A DNA stretch of 64,000 nucleotides from Streptomonospora salina (GCF_014204715.1 NZ_JACHLY010000001.1:1328501-1392500); one strand, 5' to 3'; numbered from the stretch's first letter, positions 43,868-53,438 are shown. Notes: generated by a model from the letters alone, not told the origin. Program-made: numbers and translations.

Positions 43868-44554
43868 TCAGGCAGTGGCGGAGGCGGCGGAGCGGGCGCG
43901 CAGCCCGGGGGCGATCAGCCTGCGGCGCAGCAGGGCGAACAGGGCGGTGACCGCCAGGGCCAGCACGACCACCAGCAGCGCTCCGGCCAGGATCTGCTCG
44001 ATGCGCTGCTGGGACTGGCCGTCGACGATGAACCGGCCGAGCCCGCCGATGCCCACGTAGGCGGCGATGGTGGCTGTGGACACGACCTGGATGGCGGCGG
44101 TGCGCAGCCCGAGCAGGATCAGCGGCATGGCCAGCGGAACCTCCAGGCGCCACAGGACCTCGCGGCCGCGCATACCCATCCCCCGGGCGGCGTCGGTGAG
44201 CTGCGGGTCGACGCCCCGCACCCCCTCGTAGGTGTTGACCAGTACCGGCGGTACGGCCAGCGCCACCAGCGCCGCCTGCACCGGGACCAGTCCCAGCCCC
44301 ATCGCCAGCACCGCCAGGGTGAGCACGCCGATGGTGGGCAGGGCGCGGGCGAAGTTGGCCAGGCTGATGGCCGCGAAGCCGCCGCGGCCGGTGTGGCCGG
44401 TGAGCAGGCCGGCCGGGACCGCGATCACGGCTGCGGCCAGCAGCGCCAGCGCCGAGTAGTAGACGTGTTCGGCGAAGCGCACCGGGATTCCGCTGGGGCC
44501 GCTCCAATGCTCGGGTTGGGCGAGCCAGGAGGCCACGTCGGCGACGAGGGTCAC
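43868..44554 (-). CDS. Betaine-type ABC transporter permease (second)
   Basis: The 228-residue protein has about six helices and the permease EAA-like loop (AARGMGMRGREVLWRLEVPLAMPLILLGLRTA). GTG start at 44554 overlaps the stop of the first permease (GTGA). Members of the OpuCB/OpuCD family form a heterodimeric channel with the other permease. Confidence 0.9.
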   Translation of the reverse strand: MTLVADVASWLAQPEHWSGPSGIPVRFAEHVYYSALALLAAAVIAVPAGLLTGHTGRGGFAAISLANFARALPTIGVLTLAVLAMGLGLVPVQAALVALAVPPVLVNTYEGVRGVDPQLTDAARGMGMRGREVLWRLEVPLAMPLILLGLRTAAIQVVSTATIAAYVGIGGLGRFIVDGQSQQRIEQILAGALLVVVLALAVTALFALLRRRLIAPGLRARSAASATA

Positions 44555-45336
44555 GCCGGCGCCCCCTCTCCGGACCGCGCGGCGGCGGCCTCGGCGGCTC
44601 GGCCGCGCGCGGAGCGGCCGTGGCGCCGGGCGGGGCCGCGATCGCGCGTCCACGGGGTGAGGGCGCGCTGGGCCAGTACCAGCAGGCCGTCGGTGGCGAA
44701 GGCCAGCGCCACCGACAGCGCGATGCCCACCACGACCGGGGCGGCGAAGTCGCGGGCGAAGCCGTAGGTGAGGATGATGCCGCCCAAGCCGCCCAAGCCC
44801 ACCAGGGAGGCGACGCTGACCATGCTGATCGTGGCCACCGACGCCACGCGCAACCCTGCGATGATCACCGGGACGGCGACCGGCAGCTCCACCCGAAGCA
44901 GCCGGCGCAGCGGTCCGAACCCCATGGCGACCGCGGCCTGGCGCACGTGGTGGGGCACCTGGTCGAGTCCGTCGACGACGTTGGGGACCAGGATCGCCAG
45001 GGTGTACAGCGCCAGCGGGATGACGGCCGTCCACGCGCTGAACGCGGTGTAGGGCAGCAGCAGGAAGAACAGTGCCAGCGACGGGACGGCGTAGAGCGCG
45101 TTGACGCCGCCGAGGACCGGCGCGTAGAAGGCGCGGAAGCGCACGCACAGCACGCCCAGCGGCACCGCCAGGGCCAGCCCGATGAGCACGGAGGCGTACG
45201 ACAGCAGCACGTGTTCGGCCAGCAGCGGGCCGACCGGGTCGTCGAGGTTGCGCAGGGCCCACTGCCAGGCCTCGACGGCCCAGGCCCACACGGGATCGGC
45301 TGCCGCCGCGGCGGCGGCGTTCTCCGGCTCAGCCAT
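44551..45336 (-). CDS. Betaine-type ABC transporter permease (first)
   Basis: The 261-residue protein has about six helices and the EAA loop (QAAVAMGFGPLRRLLRVELPVAVPVIIAGLRVASV). ATG at 45336 lies inside the end of the ATPase gene (8-base overlap). An Ala-rich N-terminus and a basic C-terminal tail (ARRHGRSARGRAAEAAAARSGEG) are extra. Partner of the permease at 43868. Confidence 0.9.
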   Translation of the reverse strand: MAEPENAAAAAAADPVWAWAVEAWQWALRNLDDPVGPLLAEHVLLSYASVLIGLALAVPLGVLCVRFRAFYAPVLGGVNALYAVPSLALFFLLLPYTAFSAWTAVIPLALYTLAILVPNVVDGLDQVPHHVRQAAVAMGFGPLRRLLRVELPVAVPVIIAGLRVASVATISMVSVASLVGLGGLGGIILTYGFARDFAAPVVVGIALSVALAFATDGLLVLAQRALTPWTRDRGPARRHGRSARGRAAEAAAARSGEGAPA

Positions 45337-46477
45337 GACCGTCCGCAGCGGCGGGGTGCTCGTCGCCGCCGACCGCCCAGATGGCCGAGCCCAGCTCGGT
45401 CTGGGCGACGGCGCCCAGCGCCGTGCCGTCGTCGGCCACGCCGACCGCGCGCCCGGCCGGGGAGAGGACGGCGGCGTCCAGTGCGGCCCGCAGCGAGTCG
45501 GTGGAGACGGTGAAGACGTGGCCGTATCCGACCAGGTCCAGTTCGGCGACGTCGCGGGTGTCGGCGGCGTCGTCCAGCGTCCGGTCGGAGACCCAGCCCA
45601 GGGGGCGGCGGCCGGTGTCGACGACCAGGAGCCAGGGCTCGCCGGTGCGCCGGGCGGCGGTGCGGGCGCCGGCGGCGGTGTCTCCGGCGGTGACGATGAC
45701 GTCGCTGCGCAGCTGAAGGTCGCGGGCGGGGAAGAAGGACAGCCGGCGCACACCCCGGTCGTAGCCGACGAAGGCCTCGACGAAATCGTCGACGGGTTCG
45801 GCCAGCAGCCGCTCGGGGCTGTCGAGCTGGGCCAGTCGCCCCCCGGGGCGCAGCACGGCGATGCTGTCGCCGAGTTTGACGGCCTCGTCGATGTCGTGCG
45901 TGACGAACACGACGGTCTTGCGCAGCTCGGCCTGCAGTCGCAGCAGCTCGTCCTGCAGTCCGCCGCGCACGACGGGGTCGACGGCGCTGAAGGGTTCGTC
46001 CATGAGCAGCACGGGCGGGTCGGCGGCCAGCGCCCGGGCGACGCCTACGCGCTGCTGCTGCCCGCCGGAGAGCTGGTGCGGGTAGCGGGAGGCGTGGGCG
46101 GATTCGAGGCCGACCAGCTCCATCAGTTCGCGGGAGCGTTCGCGTGCGCGCTTTTTGGACCAGCCCAGCAGCTGCGGGACGGTGGCGATGTTGGCGGCGA
46201 CGGTGCGGTGCGGGAACAGCCCGGCCTGCTGGATGACGTAGCCGATGGAGCGGCGCAGGACAGGCGGGTCCTGGCCGCGGACGTCGCTTCCGTCGATCGC
46301 GACCCGCCCGGCGGTGGGTTCGACCATGCGGTTGATCATCCGCAGGGCGGTGGTCTTGCCGCTGCCCGAGGAACCCACCAGCACGGTGGTGTGGCCGGTG
46401 GGCACGGTCAGGTCGAGGTTGTCGACGGCGACGGTGCCGTCGGGGTACCGCTTGGTCACGCCCTCGAAGGTGATCAT
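45329..46477 (-). CDS. Betaine-type ABC transporter ATPase with CBS domains
   Basis: The 382-residue OpuCA/ProV-like ATPase has Walker A GSSGSGKTT, signature LSGGQQQR and Walker B VLLMDEPFSAVDP. The C-terminal part (about 255-370) looks like two CBS domains (LLVVDTGRRPLGWVSDRTL, GVADDGTALGAVAQTEL), which in OpuA sense ionic strength or nucleotides, so uptake should respond to osmotic stress. First gene of the operon; GGAGAG is upstream of the ATG. Confidence 0.94.
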   Translation of the reverse strand: MITFEGVTKRYPDGTVAVDNLDLTVPTGHTTVLVGSSGSGKTTALRMINRMVEPTAGRVAIDGSDVRGQDPPVLRRSIGYVIQQAGLFPHRTVAANIATVPQLLGWSKKRARERSRELMELVGLESAHASRYPHQLSGGQQQRVGVARALAADPPVLLMDEPFSAVDPVVRGGLQDELLRLQAELRKTVVFVTHDIDEAVKLGDSIAVLRPGGRLAQLDSPERLLAEPVDDFVEAFVGYDRGVRRLSFFPARDLQLRSDVIVTAGDTAAGARTAARRTGEPWLLVVDTGRRPLGWVSDRTLDDAADTRDVAELDLVGYGHVFTVSTDSLRAALDAAVLSPAGRAVGVADDGTALGAVAQTELGSAIWAVGGDEHPAAADGHG

Positions 46478-46584
46478 GGGCTCGGTGGTGTCTCTCCTCG
46501 GGGCGTCGGCGCCCGGTCCGTCGTCGGTTCGCGTGCCCCCGGCTCCGGCCGGGCGCAACGGCAGCCGCCGCGGCGGGGCCGGGG

Positions 46585-47244
46585 TCATTCGGCCTGGGCG
46601 GCGATCCATCCGGGAAGCTCGGCCAGGTTGTCGAGCACGGTGTCGGCTTCGCGGGCCTCGGCGCGCCCGGCGTGCAGGTAGCCGAGCATGCCGCGGCGCA
46701 GCAGTGCCGTGCGCAGCCCGGCCTGTTTGGCGGGCAGCACGTCGTTGTCGATGCGGTCGCCGACGTAGAGGATGTCGCCGGGCGTAGCGTCGGCGGCCTC
46801 CACGACCCGCGTGAAGAACGCGGGGTCGGGTTTGGCCACGCCCCAGTCCTCGGAGACGTGGACCGCGTTGGCGGGCAGCTCCATGGCTTGCAGGCTGATC
46901 CCGGCGGCGGAGGGCTGGTTGCCGGCGACGACCACGTTCATACCCATGGCGCGCAGCTCGGCCAGGGCCGGGCGCACGTCGGCGTAGAGGTCGCCGGCGT
47001 CGAAGTTCTCGCGCATCGACTCGGGTTCGTCGGCCCGCCACGCCGCTGATTCGGCGTCGAGCTCGAAGTCGGGTTTGACCAGGCGGAACGCGTCCATCAA
47101 CGGGCGGCCCTCGACGAGTACGGCCCCCATGAGACCGAAAAAGGCCAGGCGCGGAACTCCGAGGCGGTCGGCCCACCGCTCGAAGATGCGGGTCTCGTCG
47201 ACAAGGGTCTCTCCGACGTCGAGCACGACACTGCGAATCTTCAC
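46585..47244 (-). CDS. HAD-superfamily hydrolase
   Basis: The 219-residue protein has HAD motif I VVLDVGETLVDETR, motif III lysine in WGVAKPDPAFF, and motif IV ILYVGDRIDNDVLPAKQAG. The first Asp of motif I (DVGET) is present, but the usual second Asp is Glu, as in several phosphatase-like subfamilies. Likely a small-molecule phosphatase. Start is GTG at 47244; it converges on no other gene and lies 107 bases before the transporter ATPase gene in the same direction. Confidence 0.85.
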   Translation of the reverse strand: MKIRSVVLDVGETLVDETRIFERWADRLGVPRLAFFGLMGAVLVEGRPLMDAFRLVKPDFELDAESAAWRADEPESMRENFDAGDLYADVRPALAELRAMGMNVVVAGNQPSAAGISLQAMELPANAVHVSEDWGVAKPDPAFFTRVVEAADATPGDILYVGDRIDNDVLPAKQAGLRTALLRRGMLGYLHAGRAEAREADTVLDNLAELPGWIAAQAE

Positions 47245-47312
47245 GAAAGGGACGCTAGCACGGGCCGGCGACGCCGCCCGGGGCCCGTCGCCGGGTGTCG
47301 GCGGCGCGCCGG

Positions 47313-48050
47313 CTAGCTCCCCGCGGGCGGGCGCAGCACCGCGAAGGCGTCGGTGATCTCCAGGCGGCGGGTGCGGAAGCGGAACAGCGCCGCGGGGCGC
47401 CCGCCCGAGCGTCCCGACGCGACGGAGCCGCCCGTCTCCTCGATCTGGCCGCGGCGCAGCAGCACGCGGCGCAGATTGGTGGCGGCGACGTCGTGTCCCA
47501 GCGCGGCGCTGTAGTAGCGCGACAGCTGCGAGACGGTGAACTCCGGCGGCGCCAGCGCGAAGCCGATGTTGGTATAGGAGAGTTTGGCGCGCAGCCGCCT
47601 GCGCCCCGAGTGCACGATGTCGGCGTGGTCGAAGCCCATGTCGGGCAGGTCCACGGCGGGGTGCCAGCCGGTGTCCTCGGGCACGACCGGATCGATGCCG
47701 GCGGGGACGAGGCCGAGGTAGGCGGTAGCCAGAATGCGCCCTCGCGGGTGGCGGCAGGGGTCGCCGCGGGTCTCCAGCTGCTCCAGATGCGCCAGGTCGC
47801 GCACGTCGACCTTCTGGGCGAGCTGGCGGCGGATGGAGCCGTCCAGCCCTTCGGCGCCGCCCAGCCGTCCACCGGGCAGTGCCCAGTGCTCCTCGTAGGG
47901 CGGGCGGGCGCGGCGCCACAGCAGCACGCACAGCCGGTCGCCGCGGATCTGGAAGACCACGGCCAGCACTTCGTGGCCGGCGGAGGCGCCGTCGGGAGCC
48001 GGTCGGGCCGCCGCCGGCGCCGCCTGCCGACCGGTCTCGGCTCCGCTCAC
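47313..48050 (-). CDS. nrtR: NrtR-like Nudix transcription regulator
   Basis: The 245-residue protein has a Nudix-like N-terminal domain ([38 protein letters not shown]), which lacks the full REUXEE catalytic glutamates, and a C-terminal winged helix ([33 protein letters not shown]). NrtR senses ADP-ribose and controls NAD synthesis genes. It is divergent from nadA with a dyad between them. Start GTG 48050 is preferred because GAGGGG lies six bases before it; the frame is open to 48149. Confidence 0.85.
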   Translation of the reverse strand: MSGAETGRQAAPAAARPAPDGASAGHEVLAVVFQIRGDRLCVLLWRRARPPYEEHWALPGGRLGGAEGLDGSIRRQLAQKVDVRDLAHLEQLETRGDPCRHPRGRILATAYLGLVPAGIDPVVPEDTGWHPAVDLPDMGFDHADIVHSGRRRLRAKLSYTNIGFALAPPEFTVSQLSRYYSAALGHDVAATNLRRVLLRRGQIEETGGSVASGRSGGRPAALFRFRTRRLEITDAFAVLRPPAGS

Positions 48051-48164
48051 CGGCACCCCCTCGCGATTGCGGCGCGCACTGCGGCTACCGCGGTACGCGC
48101 TGCCGTTGTGATCACGCTGAGTTCCCCTGTGCCCGCCATGATCCCCCATGTTAGAGTGAAATCA

Positions 48165-48187
48165 GTTTTTGACTGCAAGACAAAAAC
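48165..48187. promoter_or_regulatory. Candidate NrtR operator
   Basis: GTTTTTG and CAAAAAC arms separated by nine bases form an imperfect 23-bp dyad (9 of 11 half-site positions pair) between nrtR and nadA, 92 bases before the nadA start. Position and symmetry suit autoregulation and NAD control. Confidence 0.55.
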
Positions 48188-48278
48188 CGGATGCGGGCCG
48201 AATCCCGCAGCCGGCGCGAGAGCCGGCCGCAACCGGGCACCGCAGCACCGGGCCCCTCTCTCGAAGGAAGACACGGAC

Positions 48279-49274
48279 ATGGCAACCGCCCTAGCAGCAG
48301 ACACCGCGACCACCCGGGACTGGGCCGCCGAGGTGCGGCGCCTGGCGGCCGAGCGCGACGCGGTCATCCTCGCGCACAACTACCAGCGCCCCGAGATCCA
48401 GGACGTCGCCCACCACACCGGCGACTCCCTCGCGCTGTCGCGACTGGCCGCAGAGGCCGACGCCGAGACCATCGTCTTCTGCGGCGTGCACTTCATGGCC
48501 GAGACCGCCAAGATCCTGGCGCCGGAGAAGACCGTCCTGCTGCCCGACCTCAACGCGGGCTGCTCGCTGGCCGACACCATCACCGCCGAGGACGTGCGCG
48601 CGTGGCGCGCCGAACACCCCGGCGCCGCCGTGGTCGCTTACGTCAACACCTCCGCGGCGGTCAAAGCCGAGACCGACATCTGCTGCACCTCCTCCAACGC
48701 CGCCGACGTCATCCGCTCGATCCCCGAGGACCAGGAGATCCTGTTCCTGCCGGACCAGTTCCTGGGCGCGCACGTCAAGCGGGTGACCGGGCGCGACAAC
48801 ATCCACGTGTGGATGGGCGAGTGCCACGTGCACGCGGGCATCGACGGCCACACCCTGCGCGAGCGGATCGACTCCGAGCCCGACGCCGAGGTGTACGTCC
48901 ACCCCGAGTGCGGCTGCGCCACCTCGGCGCTGTACCTGGTGGGCTCGGGCGCCGTACCCGAGGACCGGGTCAAGGTCCTCTCGACCGGCGGCATGCTCAG
49001 CGCCGCGGAGGAGTCGTCGGCCGACAAGGTCCTCGTCGCCACCGAGACCGGCATGCTGCACCAGCTGCGGGGCGTGAACCCGGAGACGGCCTTCGAGCCG
49101 GTCAACTCGCGCGCCGAGTGCCATTACATGAAGATGATCACCGCCGACAAGCTGCTCGCGACGCTGCGCGACGGTACGGGCGAGATCCGCGTCGACGACG
49201 AGACCGCGGCCCGGGGGCGCCGCTCGGTAGAGCGCATGGTGGCCATCGGAACCCCCTCGCGCGGCGGAGAGTGA
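48279..49274 (+). CDS. nadA: Quinolinate synthase
   Basis: NadA condenses iminoaspartate with dihydroxyacetone phosphate to quinolinate, the first ring of NAD. The 331-residue protein has three cluster cysteines: Cys95 (NAGCSLAD), Cys182 (GECHVHAG) and Cys281 (RAECHYMKM), with spacing close to the E. coli 113/200/297 set. GAAGGAAG lies before the ATG at 48279. nadB and nadC are not adjacent, which is unusual, as they often follow nadA; they must be elsewhere. Regulated probably by NrtR. Confidence 0.95.
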   Translation: MATALAADTATTRDWAAEVRRLAAERDAVILAHNYQRPEIQDVAHHTGDSLALSRLAAEADAETIVFCGVHFMAETAKILAPEKTVLLPDLNAGCSLADTITAEDVRAWRAEHPGAAVVAYVNTSAAVKAETDICCTSSNAADVIRSIPEDQEILFLPDQFLGAHVKRVTGRDNIHVWMGECHVHAGIDGHTLRERIDSEPDAEVYVHPECGCATSALYLVGSGAVPEDRVKVLSTGGMLSAAEESSADKVLVATETGMLHQLRGVNPETAFEPVNSRAECHYMKMITADKLLATLRDGTGEIRVDDETAARGRRSVERMVAIGTPSRGGE

Positions 49275-49287
49275 GCCACGCGCGGCC

Positions 49288-49307
49288 GGGCGGGGCGGGC
49301 CCCGCCC
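49288..49307 (+). terminator. Hairpin after nadA
   Basis: GC-only 8-bp stem (49288-49295 with 49300-49307) 13 bases after the nadA stop; no T tract. Confidence 0.45.
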
Positions 49308-49470
49308 GCCCTGCCCGCCTCCCGAAGTAACAAAGACCTTACCTTAGCGCTATAACTGCACCATGTACCGGACGGTGTCATCCCCCTGTCGGTAGCGTTA
49401 TCGGACAACTCCGGCCTATCGCCCGATGCGGGCACTCTTGGCCGGTGCATGTCGCGCTTGGGGAGGGAAC

Positions 49471-51000
49471 GTGGCATCGCAGTCCCCGCTGCCGGGGGAG
49501 ACCGCCGCACATCCGGTCCGGCCCGTGCCGCCGGACCGCTCCGTACGCACTATGGCGGGCCGGCACAGCTCGGCGCCCGGATCCGAGCTGGCCGCGGCCC
49601 TGCGCCACAGCACCGGATACGACCGGTGCTACGACCTGTTCGCCGCACGGATCTACCGCTACTGCTGGAGCCTGCTAGGGCCCGGCGGCAGCGGATCCGA
49701 ACCCGACCGCGCCGCGGCCGCCCTGCACGAGACGTTCCTAGCCGCGGCCCAGCGCATCGACGCACTCCGCGACGACCGCGAGTTCGCGGCCTGGCTGTTC
49801 GCCCTGGCCCGCACCGCCGCCCGCCGCCGGGGGTTCAGCCCCCGCTCGCCCTACGCCCAGCTGGCCACCGCCGAAGCCGAGCAGGCGGCGGTGCACCTGT
49901 CGCTGCGGATGGCGCCCAGCAACCGCGAGCTGCTGGAGCTGTATCTGCGCCACGGGCTGCCCGCGCCGCTCATCGCCCGCGTCCTGGGCCTGGACGCCGA
50001 GACGGCGGCCGAACTGTGCCGCACCGCGGTACTGCGCGCCGCCGACCACCTGACCCGCTATGCCCTCGCCCCCGACCACACCGACGGGCTCGGCCCCGAC
50101 CGCGGCGTGCGCGCGGTACTGGCCGACTTCGAACCGCCCGGCCCGCCCCCGGCGCTGCGCGAACAGGTCCTGGAGGACTGCGCGTCGCCGCTGGCCGCGG
50201 CCCGCCGCAGGGCCGCGGCCGAGGCCGTGGATCCCCTGGGCTCGAACGGCTTCCCGCTGCACCGCAACCGCAAGCCCGGCGGCGCCGCCTCCGGCGGCGA
50301 CGCCGGGGACCGCGGCGGCTCCGGCCGAGACGGGCCCGCGCCCTTGCCCGCCGACCGGGTCACCACCGCCGACGTCCCCGCCCACGGCTGCGCCGAGCCG
50401 CTGGCCGCACCCGGGGCGGCGGCCGCGGGCCCTCGGCGCCGGCCGCCCGCCCCGCTCACCGCCCTGCTCGCCGCGGCCGCCGTCGTGTTCGTACTGTGGG
50501 CCGCGGTGGCCACGATGAGCGACTACGCCGACGCGGTCACCGAAGCGGGCCCTCCGGGTCCCGCGCCCGCGGCGTCGCCCGCATCCCAGGACCCGACCGG
50601 CCCGGCCGAGCCCGCCGCCGACGAGGACGCCGCGCTGGAGGACGACCTCGCGCGGCCGGAAGCGCCGCCCGAAGCCACCGTCTCCGCCGCCCCCGGACCC
50701 GACGCCGCGAGCGCACCCGGCGACGGCGCCCATGAGCAGGGCTCCGGGCGGGACGCGACAGCGCCCCCCGCTGCGCCGGACTCCCAGGCGAGCGCCGGCG
50801 CCCCCGGCGGCGGCACCCCGGACGCGGGCAGCGGCGGCGGCGCCGCAGAAGCGCCCGGCGCCGACGACGGCGAAGACGGCGCGGGGGGCAGCGGTACGGG
50901 GTCCGACGGCGCCGGTTCGGGATCCGACGAGGACACCGGCTCCGATACCGACGGCCCCGTCTCGGGGATCCTCGACGGTCTGCTCGGAATCCTCGGCTGA
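49471..51000 (+). CDS. Sigma-factor-like protein fused to a membrane anchor and long external tail
   Basis: The 509-residue protein begins with a sigma-70 region-2-like segment (about residues 50-120; DRCYDLFAARIYRYCWSLLG, EFAAWLFALARTAARRR) and a region-4-like helix set (152-195; LELYLRHGLPAPLIARVLGLDAETAAELCRTAVLRAADHL). A single membrane helix follows at about 328-348 (LTALLAAAAVVFVLWAAVA), then about 160 residues outside the membrane rich in Pro, Ala, Gly, Asp and Ser without repeats of fixed length. The start is GTG 49471 directly after GGGAGGG. This is unlike classic ECF sigma factors, which are soluble. It may be membrane-held or self-inhibited; no anti-sigma gene follows. Confidence 0.75.
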   Translation: MASQSPLPGETAAHPVRPVPPDRSVRTMAGRHSSAPGSELAAALRHSTGYDRCYDLFAARIYRYCWSLLGPGGSGSEPDRAAAALHETFLAAAQRIDALRDDREFAAWLFALARTAARRRGFSPRSPYAQLATAEAEQAAVHLSLRMAPSNRELLELYLRHGLPAPLIARVLGLDAETAAELCRTAVLRAADHLTRYALAPDHTDGLGPDRGVRAVLADFEPPGPPPALREQVLEDCASPLAAARRRAAAEAVDPLGSNGFPLHRNRKPGGAASGGDAGDRGGSGRDGPAPLPADRVTTADVPAHGCAEPLAAPGAAAAGPRRRPPAPLTALLAAAAVVFVLWAAVATMSDYADAVTEAGPPGPAPAASPASQDPTGPAEPAADEDAALEDDLARPEAPPEATVSAAPGPDAASAPGDGAHEQGSGRDATAPPAAPDSQASAGAPGGGTPDAGSGGGAAEAPGADDGEDGAGGSGTGSDGAGSGSDEDTGSDTDGPVSGILDGLLGILG

Positions 51001-51069
51001 GGCGTCCGGCGGCCCGAGGCTTCGCGGAAAGCGGCCGCCCCCGCCGCTACCGGCCGCCGGAGCCCGTCC

Positions 51070-51696
51070 TCAGCAGTGGGCCAGCAGGGGCTCGGCGGCC
51101 ACCTCCAGGCGGCGCTGGACCTCGTCGAGGTCGCGGTCTCCCTTGAGGAGCTCCAGGAGTTCGAAGATCCAGACGCTGGCGAGCGACGCCACGCGGATGT
51201 AGGCCGGGTCGTCGCGGTCGGGGGCCTGCGGGTCCTCGGACTGCTCCGCACCGTCGGGCGGCTCGGGACCGCGCGTGGCCACCCGCCAGAGGAGGTCGGT
51301 GATACGGACGCCGAGCTCGGTCTTGGCCTCGGCCATGATCAGCGAACGCACGAGCGCGTCGGCCAGCTCGGGTTCGCGCATCAGGCCGCGGGTGGCCCGC
51401 ATGAGCACGTCGACCGCGCGGCCCGCGGCGGTCTCGGCGGTGGGCGGACGGCGGCTGATGCTGGTCTCGACGAGGTCGAGCTCCTCGGTGACCACCGCGA
51501 CGACCAGGTCCATCTTGGACGGGAAGTAGCGGTAGAGCGTGCCCAGCGCGACGCCGGCGCGCTCGGCGACCGCGCGCATCTGCATCGCTTCGACGCCGCC
51601 GCGCAGCGCCAGGGCCGCGGCGGTCTGGACGATCCGCTTGCGGCGCTGGTTCTGGCTCCGGGACCGCATTCCTATCGCCGCCTGCTGGACCGCCAC
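51070..51696 (-). CDS. TetR-family regulator (KstR-like)
   Basis: The 208-residue repressor has the TetR HTH (GGVEAMQMRAVAERAGVALGTLYRYFPSKMDLVVAV), close to KstR, the cholesterol/lipid regulator of mycobacteria. The C-terminal domain is all-helical and would bind the inducer. Start GTG 51696 with GAGGGGAG seven bases before it is preferred to ATG 51669. It faces away from the MBL hydrolase gene, with a perfect dyad between. Confidence 0.88.
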   Translation of the reverse strand: MAVQQAAIGMRSRSQNQRRKRIVQTAAALALRGGVEAMQMRAVAERAGVALGTLYRYFPSKMDLVVAVVTEELDLVETSISRRPPTAETAAGRAVDVLMRATRGLMREPELADALVRSLIMAEAKTELGVRITDLLWRVATRGPEPPDGAEQSEDPQAPDRDDPAYIRVASLASVWIFELLELLKGDRDLDEVQRRLEVAAEPLLAHC

Positions 51697-52085
51697 GCCG
51701 GCACTCCCCTCATCGTCGTCCGCGGGGCGGGCGCACCCGCCGATCCACGCGCGCTCGGCAACGGGCGCCGACACCCGATGCGCCCCCTCCAGGCTCGGTT
51801 CAGGGGCACCGCTCGGGCCACCGGACGGCGCCCTTGCAAGAACGTGTTATCCAAGCATCCCCTACCGGTCCGATCTCGCACAACTCCGCACGCGACCTCG
51901 TCACCCGGAGTTGATATCGTCCTCCGCCGCTCGCCGCTCACCGACCCCCGCACCGCCGCTCCGGGGTGGAATCCGTTCTAGTGACGAGTTTCACTCTCCC
52001 GCCACCGCTCCCGCCGACCCCGCGCGGCACACGCGGAACCGTCCCGACTAGAATCCGATTCTAATTCGGTTCGGAGGAGGATGCC
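51697..52085. other. Divergent region between tetR gene and MBL hydrolase
   Basis: About 390 bases. Contains the perfect dyad at 52049-52063 and a degenerate relative at 51968-51981 (GGAATCCGTTCTAG). No gene seen. Confidence 0.5.
52049..52063. promoter_or_regulatory. TetR-type operator
   Basis: TAGAAT-CCG-ATTCTA, perfect 6-bp arms, 22 bases before the start of the MBL gene and just before its GGAGGAGG. It fits repression by the neighbouring TetR protein. Confidence 0.6.
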
Positions 52086-53105
52086 ATGCGGACGCTGCCA
52101 CCGGTGGAGGACCTGGGCGAGGGCGTGTGGAGCGTCCCCGTGCCCATCCCCGGCAACCCCCTGGGCTTCACGCTGATCTACGCGCTGCACACCCCGCGCG
52201 GACCGGTCCTCGTCGACGCCGGCTGGAACCACGAGGACTCCTGGCAGGCGCTCGCCTCCGGGCTGGAGATCGCCGGCACCCGCGTGTCCGACGTGCACGG
52301 CGTCGTCCTCACCCACTTCCACCCCGACCATTCCGGGCTCGCCGGGCGCGTACGCGAAACCTCCGGCGCCTGGATCGCCATGCACCGCGCCGACGCCGAC
52401 CTGGTCCGCGGCTTCGCCCGCATCGGCGCCGACGAGCAGCACGACCGCCAGCTGCGCCGTACCGCCGGCGCCGGCGCCTCCGCCGCCGAACTGGAACGCC
52501 TGGCCCGGACGGCCCCCCGCTTCGAGCCGCCCGCCCTGCCCGACCACGACCTCTCCGACGGCGAACCGATCGGCATCGGCAGCAGCACGCTGCGCGCCGT
52601 GTGGACCCCCGGCCACACCCCCGGTCACATCTGCCTGGACCTGGACGACGGCGCCCGCCTGTTCACCGGCGACCACGTGCTGCCCGGCATCACCCCCCAT
52701 ATCGCCCTCTACGACCACGGAGACGGCGATCCCCTCGGCGCGTACCTGTCCTCCCTGGACCGCCTCGCCGACACCCCCGCCGACACCGGGATCCTGCCCT
52801 CCCACGAACACCGCTTCACCGGCGCCGCCCGCCGCGCCGCCGACATCGCCTCCCACCACGAGGCCAAACTCGCCGAACTCGCCGGGCTGCTGGACGGCGA
52901 CGGCGCCAGCCTGTGGGAACTCAGCGCGCAGCTTCCCTGGAAACGCGGCTGGGATGCGATGGAGGTCACCTCGCGGCGCATGGCCGCCGCCGAGACCGCC
53001 GCCCACGCGCGCACCCTGGAACGGCGCGGACAGGCGGTGTGCAGCGCCGACGGCGAGGGGGTGCTGCGCTGGCGCACCGCGGGCGCCGACGCCCTCCGGC
53101 GCTGA
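52086..53105 (+). CDS. Metallo-beta-lactamase-fold hydrolase
   Basis: The 339-residue enzyme has the zinc site His77-His79-Asp81-His82 in THFHPDH, GHTPGHI and GDHVLPG. The fold covers hydrolases of lactones, thioesters, glyoxalase II and others; substrate unknown. GGAGGAGG at the start and TetR dyad upstream suggest inducible expression. Confidence 0.9.
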   Translation: MRTLPPVEDLGEGVWSVPVPIPGNPLGFTLIYALHTPRGPVLVDAGWNHEDSWQALASGLEIAGTRVSDVHGVVLTHFHPDHSGLAGRVRETSGAWIAMHRADADLVRGFARIGADEQHDRQLRRTAGAGASAAELERLARTAPRFEPPALPDHDLSDGEPIGIGSSTLRAVWTPGHTPGHICLDLDDGARLFTGDHVLPGITPHIALYDHGDGDPLGAYLSSLDRLADTPADTGILPSHEHRFTGAARRAADIASHHEAKLAELAGLLDGDGASLWELSAQLPWKRGWDAMEVTSRRMAAAETAAHARTLERRGQAVCSADGEGVLRWRTAGADALRR

Positions 53106-53297
53106 CCCGGCCCGGCAAGCGCACCGCGCATCCGCCCCGCCGTCCGGCGCGCGGGCGGCCCCGACCAACTCCGGCGGGCACGCCAGGCATTAAACTGGCG
53201 AGTAACATGCGGGCGCGCGATCGACCCCGCCCGGCCAGCGACCCGGACTCAGCGGCCGGCGGCGGCGGAACGCGCGAGCGACGAACGAGGTGAAGCA
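53106..53297. other. Gap with putative promoter before the leader ORF
   Basis: About 190 bases. A TAAACT box near 53192-53197 may be a -10; no clear -35. No gene seen here. Confidence 0.3.
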
Positions 53298-53438
53298 GTG
53301 ACCCTGCCGGTGCGACCAGCGTCACCGCGCCCCCGCAGCACCGGCCCCCGGGACTCCGGCACTGCCGCCGCGCCGTGCCCGTTCCGCCCCGCCCCGCGCG
53401 GGCACCTGCCATCCGCTACAACGCTGTCGATGGGTTGA
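53298..53438 (+). CDS. Possible 46-residue leader ORF before the glycosyltransferase
   Basis: GTG at 53298 has GAGG seven bases upstream and opens a 46-codon frame ending at 53438, five bases before the ATG of the glycosyltransferase. The peptide is Pro/Arg/Ser-rich (MTLPVRPASPRPRSTGPRD...). Such spacing allows translational coupling. Without conservation data it could be chance. Confidence 0.35.
   Translation: MTLPVRPASPRPRSTGPRDSGTAAAPCPFRPAPRGHLPSATTLSMG

Noticed and set aside
49338..49360. Second iron box upstream of the sigma-like gene (TTACCTTAGCGCTATAA)
   Set aside because: Only about nine of 19 positions match the consensus and the halves are not symmetrical.
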